Source: Candidatus Cacconaster equi (lineage in GTDB: Bacteria; Bacteroidota; Bacteroidia; Bacteroidales; UBA932). Taken from it: a DNA stretch of 64,000 bases. The translations under genes were made by a program, and so were the position numbers. Below, piece after piece: positions 36,433 to 45,426 of this stretch. The notes below the pieces were generated by a model that searched no databases, was not told the DNA's origin, and saw nothing but the letters and a program-made list of their open reading frames with translations. How positions within the stretch are numbered: position 1 is the stretch's first letter; each line of letters opens with the position of its first letter. The DNA is taken from positions 62,001 through 126,000 of the forward strand of contig JAGHSK010000027.1 in the NCBI GenBank assembly GCA_018065895.1, written 5' to 3'.

Positions 36433-37197
36433 TTAAAAATTTAACTTTAGTCCGTCATAGGCAGGTTCAATGCCGGCAGGAAGTTCTGCGGCAAAATCAT
36501 TATGCTTCGGAAGCAGATGGGACAGATGCGTAAGGAACGAACGCTCCGCCCCCACTCTCTGCGCAACCTCGACAGCTTCCGACAAAGAATAATGTGAAAT
36601 GTGTTTGCCTCTCTTAACCGTATTTATCACAAATATTTTGAGTCCCTTGAGTTTGTCGAATTCATCCTCGGGGATGTAGTTTGCATCAGTCACGTATGCG
36701 CAGTCTCCGAAGCGGAAACCGAGTACCGGAAGTTTGTAATGCATCGCCCGGATAGGGATTACCGGAATACCATCTATGTCGAAAGGCAGGCTGGTTATCG
36801 TGTGAAGGTCGTACTCGGGTGCGCCAGGGTACCTGTACTGCATAAATGCATAGTAATACTGTTTTTTGAGCGATTCCTGCACGTGCTGTTCGCAATATAT
36901 CGGGAACGGCCTGTTCTCAAGATAATTCAAGGCCCTTACATCGTCGAGGCCACCGGTATGGTCCATATGGTGATGAGTCAGGAGTATCGCGTCAAGATGC
37001 GACACTCCGGCACGCAGCATCTGCTGCCTGAAATCAGGCCCGGTGTCCACGAGAATCCGTTTTCCGCCGTAATCGACCAGAACAGAACTTCTCAGGCGCT
37101 TGTCTCTCGGATCTGACGATGTGCACACAGGGCATTTGCAACCTATCATAGGCAGCCCCTGAGATGTACCTGTTCCGAGAAAAGTGATGCTGTTCAT
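36433..37197 (-). CDS. PhnP-like metallo-beta-lactamase-fold hydrolase
   Basis: A 254-residue MBL-fold phosphodiesterase-like enzyme. The N-terminus FLGTGTSQGLPMIGC is followed by the CxCxVC zinc-binding cluster that marks the PhnP subgroup (GCKCPVCTSSDPRDKRLR), then the metal motif THHHMDHTGG and distal ligands (MHYKLPVLGF, LTHLSHLLPKH). PhnP hydrolyses cyclic ribose phosphates in phosphonate use; no other phn genes are here, so the substrate is open. A perfect TAnnTTTG box ends only 6 bases before its ATG, so the message may be leaderless. Confidence 0.87.
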   Translation of the reverse strand: MNSITFLGTGTSQGLPMIGCKCPVCTSSDPRDKRLRSSVLVDYGGKRILVDTGPDFRQQMLRAGVSHLDAILLTHHHMDHTGGLDDVRALNYLENRPFPIYCEQHVQESLKKQYYYAFMQYRYPGAPEYDLHTITSLPFDIDGIPVIPIRAMHYKLPVLGFRFGDCAYVTDANYIPEDEFDKLKGLKIFVINTVKRGKHISHYSLSEAVEVAQRVGAERSFLTHLSHLLPKHNDFAAELPAGIEPAYDGLKLNF

Positions 37198-37202
37198 AGC
37201 CG

Positions 37203-37210
37203 CAAATATA
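37203..37210 (-). promoter_or_regulatory. -7 promoter element before the PhnP-like gene
   Basis: TATATTTG on the minus strand fits TAnnTTTG and fills the 13-base gap between the rmuC stop and the hydrolase ATG. Transcription would start at or next to the ATG. Confidence 0.55.
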
Positions 37211-38533
37211 CTAATTTTCTTCGCTTGTTGTCGGCAGGGACTTCTTGGCGCTCATCCCCACTCCGAGGCTCTCCACCTTGCGGGCTGACACAGTTATACT
37301 CTGCCCGCTGTCCCGAAGCTTTCGGTCGCAGAATTCATACTGCTGGAGGGCGTCATTGAGTTTTTCGCCCATCCTGGCGTGAGCCTTCGCGAAATCCGCA
37401 ACACGTTCTATCATATCCTGCGCCGCAGCAATAATCTTCTCCTGGTTCCTGATCTGCTCGATATTGCGTTTTGTAAGGAAAATCAAATGAAGTGTCAGGA
37501 AGAGAGTCTGGTCCGACACGATATATACCTTTTTTGCATATGCATCCCTCCAGAGTGAACGGTCGTTGTCCATTGCAAGTTCAAGAGCCGGATGGTTCGG
37601 AACATACATCAGCACGTAGTCGAGAGTCTTCCGTCCTGTGGCGGGATAATATCTCGCATAGTCTTTCCTGGCAAGGATGTCAACCTGATCGCGGAGACTT
37701 CTGACATGGCGTTTGAGAGCCGCCTCTTTTGCCGCCGCATTCTCATCCGGAGTTTCCATATAGTCCACGAATGCCGTAAGCGAAACTTTCGAATCGAGTA
37801 TTATGTCCTGTTCCGGATCAACCCTGAGGATGCAATCGACTCTCAGACCCTCTCCCGTCTCTTTGTTGGTGATATGCACACCTTTCCTGTCCATCAGAAC
37901 CACCTCCCGGAAGTAGTCTGTGTCCTTTTGAAGTCCTGCAATGTCAAGAGTATTCTCCAGATGAGCTTCGCCCCAGTTGCCCTGCATCTTGTTCTGCCCT
38001 CTCAGGGCATTTGCGAGATTGTCAGCCTTGCTTCCGATATGTCTGGTCTGCTCCTCCATATTCTTTACAGCGCCTTCAAACCTCTCCTTGAGTGCCGCGG
38101 AGGTCTCAGCCTGAGTCTTCTTGTTCTCCTCGAAAGCCTTCTGCATGCTTTCTATATTCCTGCCAAGATTCCCGGATATATCGGAAAAGGTCTTCTGCGC
38201 CTTGAGAGAAAGTTCTTCCTCCCTCTGTTTGAGAATTTTTTCCGTTTCAGCTGTCATTGTGGCCTTCACTGCCTCAAGCTGGCGGTTCAACGTCTGTTCG
38301 TGGGCACGTTTTAGTTCCTCAACCGATTTCTCATGCGCCGACTGTATTTCGGCCATACGCTGTTGTGCCGTATCCAGCTTGCTTTCAAGCGACGCTATCT
38401 GCCTGTCGCGGCCAAGGGTCTCTTCCGCCAGACGGTTCTTCGAAGACAGTCTGGTGATGACAAATGTCAATACGGCTGCAATTACCGCAGATAGTGTTGC
38501 CCAAATGAGTGTCTGTGTCATCATATCATTCAT
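37211..38533 (-). CDS. rmuC: RmuC-family protein
   Basis: RmuC limits recombination at inverted repeats and is thought to be nuclease-like. The 440-residue protein has an N-terminal transmembrane helix (about residues 8-25), a long coiled coil to about 190 (rich in E, K and Q), and the RmuC core from about 195: RGQNKMQGNWGEAHLENTL, YVLMYVPNHPALELA and the helix after KVYIVSDQTLFLTL. The ATG overlaps the stop of the acyltransferase gene by 4 bases (ATGA), which supports this start over the inner methionines. It is downstream of the biosynthetic cluster but is a generic gene. Confidence 0.93.
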   Translation of the reverse strand: MNDMMTQTLIWATLSAVIAAVLTFVITRLSSKNRLAEETLGRDRQIASLESKLDTAQQRMAEIQSAHEKSVEELKRAHEQTLNRQLEAVKATMTAETEKILKQREEELSLKAQKTFSDISGNLGRNIESMQKAFEENKKTQAETSAALKERFEGAVKNMEEQTRHIGSKADNLANALRGQNKMQGNWGEAHLENTLDIAGLQKDTDYFREVVLMDRKGVHITNKETGEGLRVDCILRVDPEQDIILDSKVSLTAFVDYMETPDENAAAKEAALKRHVRSLRDQVDILARKDYARYYPATGRKTLDYVLMYVPNHPALELAMDNDRSLWRDAYAKKVYIVSDQTLFLTLHLIFLTKRNIEQIRNQEKIIAAAQDMIERVADFAKAHARMGEKLNDALQQYEFCDRKLRDSGQSITVSARKVESLGVGMSAKKSLPTTSEEN

Positions 38534-39675
38534 TTCGAAGGGGATTTGCCGTTTTCCTGCAAGATAAAAACGGGCCCCGCATAAATATTCAGGTAAATTT
38601 CTTTGAGAAGTCCTCTGTCAAGATTTCCATAATCATCAATCTGCCGCTCCATTCTGTCAAGGAATTCCTCCTTCAATTCGGGAGTGTACAGGCCGGCGAA
38701 TTCCTTACATCCCTTCAGAATGTCATACGCCACGTAGTTGGTATCCCAAAGGCGATACGCAGAGTATATCTCCCTGTCAACGAGATTTGCGGTACCAAGT
38801 ATTTCACTGCGTCCTATCCTTTCGCCCATGGCAGAGAGGTCAAGTCTTCTGCATATTGCCACACTTACGTTACCCTTGAAAGCTGCGATTCCGTTGATTA
38901 TGCTGTTCAAATCCTCTCCCGGGGCCTTGACATACGGTTTTCCGTCGCGGGAGCGGTACAGTTCCACCGCCTTCAGAATATCGCACGGCTCCCACTGGTA
39001 TGAAACCGCCACCGGAGTTATATTCAGAGCCTCAAGATCGCACCTGCCACGGAGTCCGAGCATCAGCATCCGCATAAGACCAGGTTCGGTCCTGTCCATA
39101 CCATTTTTCGTCCTGCCGTTGCGCTGGGCTATCCACACCGATTCACCATGGGTGACCACATATCTGATATAATCGGACAGATGTATGGAAGAATCCATGA
39201 ACTCCTGATAATCCTTGCTTTTTCGCACCGTCTTGAACATCTTGTTGGAAAGCCCCAAATCCGCCACGAACGGAGGGCTCATCAGATTACTTCCGAAAGT
39301 GACGTGGGATGTAGGCACCGAATTGTTTGAAAGATAATTCTGATGGAGCAAGGCATCCATAGTAATATCCCTGTGATTCGAAATGTACAGCACCCCGTTT
39401 CCCCTGTCGACGTTCTCTATCCCTTCACAGGTTAATTCCGAGATGGACCTTCTGACCGTCTCCTCAAGCGCCGGCTGCATAATCTTCCGTTGCAGTTCAT
39501 CTATGCTGGATATACTCCTGAGGAGTTTTCTCACATTCTCCGATTCGCTTTCCCAACCAAGGAACCGAAGGATCTTGTCCATCGACGGATCGGAAGCAAT
39601 GCGATCCATCGCGGCAGGAATCTCACTGTCGTAGTATGGCCTGATGTCATCAAATCTGTCTGGAAGTTGTATCAT
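38530..39675 (-). CDS. Acyltransferase of the lysophospholipid/glycerol-phosphate (PlsC-like) superfamily
   Basis: A 381-residue protein with the acyltransferase motif SNHRDITMDA near residue 97, where the family normally has NHxxxxD. A second block, VWIAQRNGRTKNGMDRTEPG, corresponds to the FPEGTR-type phosphate-binding site in divergent form. It has no signal peptide and no clear membrane helix. It follows the AMP-ligase gene without a gap and overlaps rmuC by 4 bases. It may acylate a lipid precursor of the neighbouring cluster, or simply glycerophospholipids; the sequence does not decide. Confidence 0.75.
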   Translation of the reverse strand: MIQLPDRFDDIRPYYDSEIPAAMDRIASDPSMDKILRFLGWESESENVRKLLRSISSIDELQRKIMQPALEETVRRSISELTCEGIENVDRGNGVLYISNHRDITMDALLHQNYLSNNSVPTSHVTFGSNLMSPPFVADLGLSNKMFKTVRKSKDYQEFMDSSIHLSDYIRYVVTHGESVWIAQRNGRTKNGMDRTEPGLMRMLMLGLRGRCDLEALNITPVAVSYQWEPCDILKAVELYRSRDGKPYVKAPGEDLNSIINGIAAFKGNVSVAICRRLDLSAMGERIGRSEILGTANLVDREIYSAYRLWDTNYVAYDILKGCKEFAGLYTPELKEEFLDRMERQIDDYGNLDRGLLKEIYLNIYAGPVFILQENGKSPSK

Positions 39676-40983
39676 CTATTTTTTTGGACGTAAATCCACT
39701 ACTTTTATCGGTTTGCGGCTTGTATCCCTGAAGATGTCACGGGCAAGGATATCAGCCTTTACAATTTCAATATTCGGAGCCACGCGGATCTTTGCACGGA
39801 AGGTATTCTTGAGTTCGGCGACAAAGGAAGAATCCTTCTCCGGATCCGGTTCCGGAAGGCCGAGCCGTACGGTGACATCGTCATTTCCCAGTTCATTAAG
39901 GCTCAGAATAAGCTGGTAATTGGCTATATGACGGCAGTTGTCCAGCACATCGACTATCATCGGAGGATAAAGAGTAGTGCCCTTGAACTTTATCATATTG
40001 TTCTTGCGCCCCACAAGCGGAGTAAGTCTGTAAGACCATCTTCCGCAGCGGCATTGCTCCGTGCGTTTTGCCGCCATATCGCCAGTGCGGAAGCGCAGCA
40101 GCGGCATTCCCTCAACGCCAAGCGTGGTGACCACTATTTCTCCCACTTCACCATCCTTGACAGGTCTGTCGTCCTCTCCTATTATCTCGACTATAATCAA
40201 CTCCGGATGGACGTGTCCGCCCATTCCATATTCGCATTCCGAGAAGGTTGCGCCCATCTCTGTAGATGAGTAAGTGGCATACAGCTCCACATCCCATTTC
40301 TCCTTAATCCTCTGACCGAGAAGGTTCAAATTGAACTGTTGGTCGCGCATTCCCTCGCCTATTCCAATGATCTTGCGTATGCTGCTGTTTCTGTAGTCAA
40401 TGCCATGCTCTTCCGCATACTGTATCAGACGTGGTATGAAAGAAGGCACGCACATTATAGTGTCAGGCTTGAGCCTCTGAATGGTATCCCACTGAAGTTC
40501 CGGAATGCCATTGCCCACCCTGATGATGCTGGCCCCCATTTCACGGATGCCCAGAAAATATGCCAACCCCGCCATGAAACGTTTGTCAATCGTAGTCATC
40601 AGCTGAAGGACACTGCCCGGGCGGAGCCCCGCACACGTAAAGGATTTCTTCTCATTGTATGCCAGACGCTGCAGGTCTTTCTCAGTACAGGCAAAGGTCA
40701 CCGGCTCTCCAAGAGTACCCGACGTGGTCACATAATCGACAATACGGCTCCTGTCACAGCAGAGAAAATCCCAGTTGAAGAGCTGAAGGTCCTTTTTCTC
40801 GGTGAATGGTATCTTCTGAAGGTCTTCCAGCGTCTTTATCCGCGAAATATCGATGTTCTTTTCAGAGAACATACGTGAATAATATGGCGAATGGTCCTTG
40901 AGATATGCCAGTGCAACAGCCAGTTTCTCCTCCTGAAATGCCTTGATGATTTCAGGGTTCTCATATTCGATGTCTTTTATCAT
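39676..40983 (-). CDS. PaaK-type AMP-forming acyl/aryl-CoA (or ACP) ligase
   Basis: Activates a carboxylic acid as acyl-AMP and passes it to CoA or an ACP. The 435-residue protein shows the phenylacetate-CoA-ligase architecture: the ATP loop TTSGTLGEPV near residue 85, YSSTEMGAT, the hinge FRTGDMA and the zinc-type CRCG, and the C-terminal lid GRKNNMIKFKGTTLYP. In aryl-polyene clusters such a ligase loads an aromatic starter. I prefer the ATG at 40983, 14 bases after the esterase stop; an ATG at 41025 would give 14 more residues and a 28-base overlap. Confidence 0.85.
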   Translation of the reverse strand: MIKDIEYENPEIIKAFQEEKLAVALAYLKDHSPYYSRMFSEKNIDISRIKTLEDLQKIPFTEKKDLQLFNWDFLCCDRSRIVDYVTTSGTLGEPVTFACTEKDLQRLAYNEKKSFTCAGLRPGSVLQLMTTIDKRFMAGLAYFLGIREMGASIIRVGNGIPELQWDTIQRLKPDTIMCVPSFIPRLIQYAEEHGIDYRNSSIRKIIGIGEGMRDQQFNLNLLGQRIKEKWDVELYATYSSTEMGATFSECEYGMGGHVHPELIIVEIIGEDDRPVKDGEVGEIVVTTLGVEGMPLLRFRTGDMAAKRTEQCRCGRWSYRLTPLVGRKNNMIKFKGTTLYPPMIVDVLDNCRHIANYQLILSLNELGNDDVTVRLGLPEPDPEKDSSFVAELKNTFRAKIRVAPNIEIVKADILARDIFRDTSRKPIKVVDLRPKK

Positions 40984-40997
40984 ATTGAAGATGCTTT

Positions 40998-41909
40998 CTA
41001 CAAAAATTCTGTCTCTTTCAGCCATTTTACAAACTCATTCTTCCACTCTCTGCATTCGGGCGTCCCCTTGATGTCACTCGCACCGAAGCCATGTCCTCCC
41101 GTGGGGTATTTCAAGTACTTGTGTTCAACTCCGGATTCCGAGAGAGCCTCATCAAGAATCACGGAATTATGGTAATCCACCGTAGGGTCATCCTCACAAT
41201 TCACAAGGAATACCGGTGGGCACTCTGCAGGAATGTGTCTTTCCAATGAAAGGGAGTCACGCATCGCCTCATCTGCACATCGGTCCTCGGCCAGGAGGGC
41301 CCGCCTCGAGCGTTTATGGACATATTCTCCATGCATTGTAACCACGGGATAAATAGGAGCTACAAACGATGGGCGCAGACTCTCGGTGCACTCCACGCCG
41401 GTTCCTGCCGTAAAATCTGTTTGACTGAAGCAGGCGGCTGACATGACGAGATGTCCTCCTGCCGAAAATCCCATCATTCCAACCTTTTCCTTTGAAAGGC
41501 CATATTCCCGAGCATGCTGCCGTACCCAATTGAGGGCCATCTGCGCATCCGCCAGGGCATATGGGAACCTCACTCCTCCTCCGAAGACTCTGAATCCCGT
41601 CAGGAACGCCGGAACTCCGGCCACACGGTAATAGAGCACAAATGCATTTATTCCCTGAGAATTAAGCCATTTCACCACGTCGCTCCCCTCATTCTCCCTG
41701 TCCAGCCAGAAATAACTTCCACCAGGACATACGATGACCGACACGTCGGTGCGTATGGAGTCAGGTGCCGGGAAAAGCGCCAAATCCACTTTGCCTGATG
41801 AATATACGCCCTTTACCCCATCCCAAAGTTTGACATACTGCTGCTGCGCACCGGATCTGGTCACGCAGAAAAGCAGCAGGACGGCGAAAACAAGTCTGAG
41901 TCTATTCAT
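40998..41909 (-). CDS. Exported alpha/beta-hydrolase esterase
   Basis: A 303-residue carbohydrate-esterase-like or lipase-like hydrolase with a signal peptide (cleavage near SGAQ). The oxyanion segment VIVCPGGSYFWL, the nucleophile elbow GFSAGGH (the GxSxG serine), the acid DDPTVDYHNS and the histidine in GGHGFG form a complete triad. I chose the ATG at 41907-41909, which begins the signal peptide and overlaps the MMPL gene stop by 8 bases. It is embedded between exporter and ligase genes of the cluster, so it could trim or remove an acyl group from the exported product; this is inference from position only. Confidence 0.84.
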   Translation of the reverse strand: MNRLRLVFAVLLLFCVTRSGAQQQYVKLWDGVKGVYSSGKVDLALFPAPDSIRTDVSVIVCPGGSYFWLDRENEGSDVVKWLNSQGINAFVLYYRVAGVPAFLTGFRVFGGGVRFPYALADAQMALNWVRQHAREYGLSKEKVGMMGFSAGGHLVMSAACFSQTDFTAGTGVECTESLRPSFVAPIYPVVTMHGEYVHKRSRRALLAEDRCADEAMRDSLSLERHIPAECPPVFLVNCEDDPTVDYHNSVILDEALSESGVEHKYLKYPTGGHGFGASDIKGTPECREWKNEFVKWLKETEFL

Positions 41910-44900
41910 ACCTCCCCTCCCTGAATTCAATGACACGGTCGAACTCCCCATCCGGGCGATGTTCCGTATATGTGAGATTATCTGGCAATCCGGCACAATT
42001 CTCCGCCATAAGGCAGAGCATCGGGTCATCAAAGCAGGCCGATATCCTGACATCCTTGCGGGCCAGGGCACAAATCAGAGAAGACTCCCCGTATCCCGGA
42101 TTGACGAAAAGCACATTCCCTCCCTTAGGAAGAGAATCAGCCAGTTCCCGGAAACATCCGCACTCACGCAGAGTGCGTCGCACCTCCCTGCTGACAGTCG
42201 CGCCTTTGTATATGTATGCGTGCTGCACTCTGTCCTTGTAGTACTCCACATCCTCGGTAGCACGTGCAACTTCCGCCAGTTCGGCACTCATCATCCTGCG
42301 TAAGAGCTTCGAGCGAGAGAAACTTCCAATTCCGAAGGAAGGGTCATCCGGGGATATTCTGTCAAGCACCTTGACAGTCATCCTCCCCTTTCTCAAAAGA
42401 AGGTCCTGTTTAGGCAGCACGTCGTTGAAGCCGTGCAGGATGACAGGAAGAATGTCAAGCCCGAACTTTTCAGCCATATAGAAAGCTCCTTTGTGGAAGC
42501 GGCCTATCTTTCCGTCAACGGTGCGTGTTCCCTCGGGGAAAACGAGCACGCTGTATCCGTCAGAAACAAACTTTTCCAGCCCGTTCATATCATCCGCCAT
42601 CAACTTCTCAACCGGACAGAAATCGGCATATCTGATGACAAGTCCGTAGAACGGGTTGTTCCAAACCCATTTGTTGGTGACAACCACCATCTTTGGGGTA
42701 AGCATCAGCAAAGCCATCAAATCGAGGTGGGACTGATGGTTTGCAATTATGACAGCCGGTTTTTCAAAATCTTCGCGACACTCGAGAGAAGCCTTTGTGA
42801 AAAAGACGTGATTGAACACGAATCCCGAAATGGCACTCAGCAGGCGGTGGTATAAAAGTTTGCCTTTTGCAGAATTGAATGTCAGGGTTATCAGGAAAAA
42901 GCCGGCAACGGTCAGAATAGCGGAGAATACAATCAGGAAAATGAATGCGAGCAATGTGGCCGAGAAATTCAGGAGTGTGACAGGTTCTATTCTCTTTTCC
43001 CCTTTCTTGAAGGTCAGCCATCTGAAAATCACTGGAGGCAGAATCTCAGCCATCAGTACGACGCACAGCATGCCAATCACCGTCACATATGCAAGGGACA
43101 GCATTGCAGGGTGCTTTGCAACTGCCAGAGCGCCCATTCCAACAAACATTATCAGTGCAGACAGGCAGATGGTGCGACGATAGGTGCAAAGCATCCTGCG
43201 CCCGTATGCATATTCGTACATCAGTCCTTCGGTGATGAAAATCGTGTAGTCATCGCCCATTCCGAAGATGAAGGTTGCCAGAATTATGTTTATGATGTTG
43301 AAATCCACCGAAAATATTCCCATAAGGCCCAGAATCCATATCCAACCTATGGTAAGAGGCAGAAAAGCAATGCCCGCAAGTTCAATACGGGAAAATGACA
43401 CAAGCAGAAGAGCGAAAACTATGAATGCGCATACATACAGAACCGTGTCAAAGTCCCTGGAGAGGGATTTCACCATATTGGAGCTCATCGTGGAGGCATC
43501 GAAGACAATAGCGTCCGTACCGGAGAGAGCTTCCGATACCGCCTCCGTAAGATTGTCACCACTCCCGACGGTACTCACAACGGCGCTTCTCTCCTCGCCG
43601 CAGATGGTCTTACCGACTGCCACACTTTCGAGAATCACATCGAAGGAACTGTAGGGAAGGATCTGATAGTCTGTGGAGAGCAGCTTCGAGAAGGGCTCGA
43701 AAACGCCATCCTTGAAGCCTGCCTTCTTCGCAGCTGTTGCCACCATCGCGGCGAGTGTCTCTCCATTGCGGCTCATATATTCATTCCAGCGTTCAAGCCT
43801 CTCCGCCTGAAGTGATGGACTTGGTAGAAAATCGTGAATTGCTGACACGTTTGCATCCTCACAGAGAAGGGAAAGAGAGTCAATTCTGGAAGAGCAGGCG
43901 GAATAGTTGTCCAAAGCTTCATCCAACGTATTGCCGCAGATTGCCACGTAAGTGATGCAGCGGTCACCCTGCGCAAGTTCAAGCATTCTGTCCATATTGG
44001 CCTGCTGCCGGTCAGTCATATAGTTGATGTTGTGCAGGTCACTGTCAAACTGAACTCTGTCGTCGAAAAAGGAGAAGATCAAAGTAAGCAGAACGACCAG
44101 CGGGAGCACAAACCTGTATGAAGCCGGATCGAAACCGGCGATACGGTTCCAGAATCGGGCCGGTTGTGAAATTCTGTCCGGCTGCCCTGAGAGATGTGGC
44201 AGGAATACAAGTGTGAACAATATCGTGCCTATCAGAAGCAGAGCCGAGAAGAGGCCCAGATCGTGCATTGCCGGAGAAGCGATGAACAGAAGACTCAGGA
44301 AAGCGCCCACTGTGGTTATGTTGCCGGTGGTAAGAGGCTGCACGATGTCACGAAGGGAATCCCTCGGAGAGTAGCCCTGGCTGATGTGAGTCAGATAATG
44401 GAGCGGATAATTGGCCGCTATCCCTATAATCACCGCACCCATTCCAATGACAACCAGAGAGAGGCTGTCCATCGCGATTGCAGCGAAGCCCATTGCGAGG
44501 ATGAATCCGTAAAGAAGCGAGACCCCGACCAGAAGAATGGGTTTGCCGCTGCGGAAGAAGGACACGAGCAGAAATGCTATTATCACAACTGCAATGAGTA
44601 TCGAGAGGAAACTGTCCTTCTTTATCTGAGAAGAGTTGGTATGGGCGATGAAAACACCGCCGAGCTTGTCTGCCTCAACTTTACCGTCAAAGCGGGATTC
44701 CGTCTGCGCAATGGCGTCATCCAGCAGATTTATGAACTTCCCGGCCGATTTGGTGTCACCTGGAGAGAATGACAGATCGAGAATCAACAGAGCTGAACCG
44801 TCTTTGGTGAACATATATCCGTCAACGGTGGAAAACGAATCCTGCGGGCTGAAATCCTGCAGCATCTTCAGATGGGCGGATGATAGCATCAGAGGATCCT

Positions 44901-45426
44901 TGACGGCTACCCTGCGCATCAGATAACCGGCAGGAGTTGAAATCAGCCGGCGGTCAAGCGCCAGTTCATTGTCAAAGGATCCGGAGGCTACGAGCGAATC
45001 CAATCTGGCATAGTCATCTTCGGTCATGTAATACGGAAGATGGTCCACGACAAAATCAGTCAGTTCCAGAATCTGCCCGTCATCCACTTTGTAGAGGATT
45101 CTGTCGATGAACGACTCAGGGACAGATGAAGTTATCCTGCCGGCAAGAGTGTCAACCGCCTCCATAAGGCAATATTCGTCAACATCAGACGAATTGTCAG
45201 CCTGAGAGATGGTTATTATCGCCTTGTTGGTAGAGCCCATATTTGAAAAGGCCCAGAAAACATCCTGATTCTGCTTGTCCGCCGGCAGAAAATCGGTAAT
45301 GTCCTCCTTGAACTCAATATGCAATGACGCAACGGCGAAGACGGCCAGCGTAAAGAGAAGAAGAATCCATGTAAGGTACTTCCTTCCCTGAAGAAAATCA
45401 TATATTTTCAGAAAAAAGCGCGTCAT
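41902..45426 (-). CDS. MMPL/RND-type exporter fused to a PlsC-like acyltransferase and a short Rossmann-like tail
   Basis: A 1174-residue fusion. Residues 1 to about 830 are an RND-superfamily MMPL transporter: an N-terminal helix, a large periplasmic loop, two blocks of helices (around 270-440 and 650-830). From about 860 a PlsC acyltransferase follows with NHQSHLD (H897) and FPEGTRTVDG. The last part, from about 1095 (GNVLFVNPGYGES), looks like a shortened SAM-methyltransferase-type Rossmann fold without a clear second half. Such a chain could export a lipid and esterify it. It overlaps the GT2 gene by 4 bases (ATGA). It corresponds in position to the MMPL exporter of aryl-polyene clusters. 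Confidence 0.88.
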   Translation of the reverse strand: MTRFFLKIYDFLQGRKYLTWILLLFTLAVFAVASLHIEFKEDITDFLPADKQNQDVFWAFSNMGSTNKAIITISQADNSSDVDEYCLMEAVDTLAGRITSSVPESFIDRILYKVDDGQILELTDFVVDHLPYYMTEDDYARLDSLVASGSFDNELALDRRLISTPAGYLMRRVAVKDPLMLSSAHLKMLQDFSPQDSFSTVDGYMFTKDGSALLILDLSFSPGDTKSAGKFINLLDDAIAQTESRFDGKVEADKLGGVFIAHTNSSQIKKDSFLSILIAVVIIAFLLVSFFRSGKPILLVGVSLLYGFILAMGFAAIAMDSLSLVVIGMGAVIIGIAANYPLHYLTHISQGYSPRDSLRDIVQPLTTGNITTVGAFLSLLFIASPAMHDLGLFSALLLIGTILFTLVFLPHLSGQPDRISQPARFWNRIAGFDPASYRFVLPLVVLLTLIFSFFDDRVQFDSDLHNINYMTDRQQANMDRMLELAQGDRCITYVAICGNTLDEALDNYSACSSRIDSLSLLCEDANVSAIHDFLPSPSLQAERLERWNEYMSRNGETLAAMVATAAKKAGFKDGVFEPFSKLLSTDYQILPYSSFDVILESVAVGKTICGEERSAVVSTVGSGDNLTEAVSEALSGTDAIVFDASTMSSNMVKSLSRDFDTVLYVCAFIVFALLLVSFSRIELAGIAFLPLTIGWIWILGLMGIFSVDFNIINIILATFIFGMGDDYTIFITEGLMYEYAYGRRMLCTYRRTICLSALIMFVGMGALAVAKHPAMLSLAYVTVIGMLCVVLMAEILPPVIFRWLTFKKGEKRIEPVTLLNFSATLLAFIFLIVFSAILTVAGFFLITLTFNSAKGKLLYHRLLSAISGFVFNHVFFTKASLECREDFEKPAVIIANHQSHLDLMALLMLTPKMVVVTNKWVWNNPFYGLVIRYADFCPVEKLMADDMNGLEKFVSDGYSVLVFPEGTRTVDGKIGRFHKGAFYMAEKFGLDILPVILHGFNDVLPKQDLLLRKGRMTVKVLDRISPDDPSFGIGSFSRSKLLRRMMSAELAEVARATEDVEYYKDRVQHAYIYKGATVSREVRRTLRECGCFRELADSLPKGGNVLFVNPGYGESSLICALARKDVRISACFDDPMLCLMAENCAGLPDNLTYTEHRPDGEFDRVIEFREGRYE

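Noticed and set aside
41910-42071. Longer N-terminus for the exported esterase
   Set aside because: The extra 54 codons overlap the exporter gene and precede a clear signal peptide; the ATG at 41909 is the better start.
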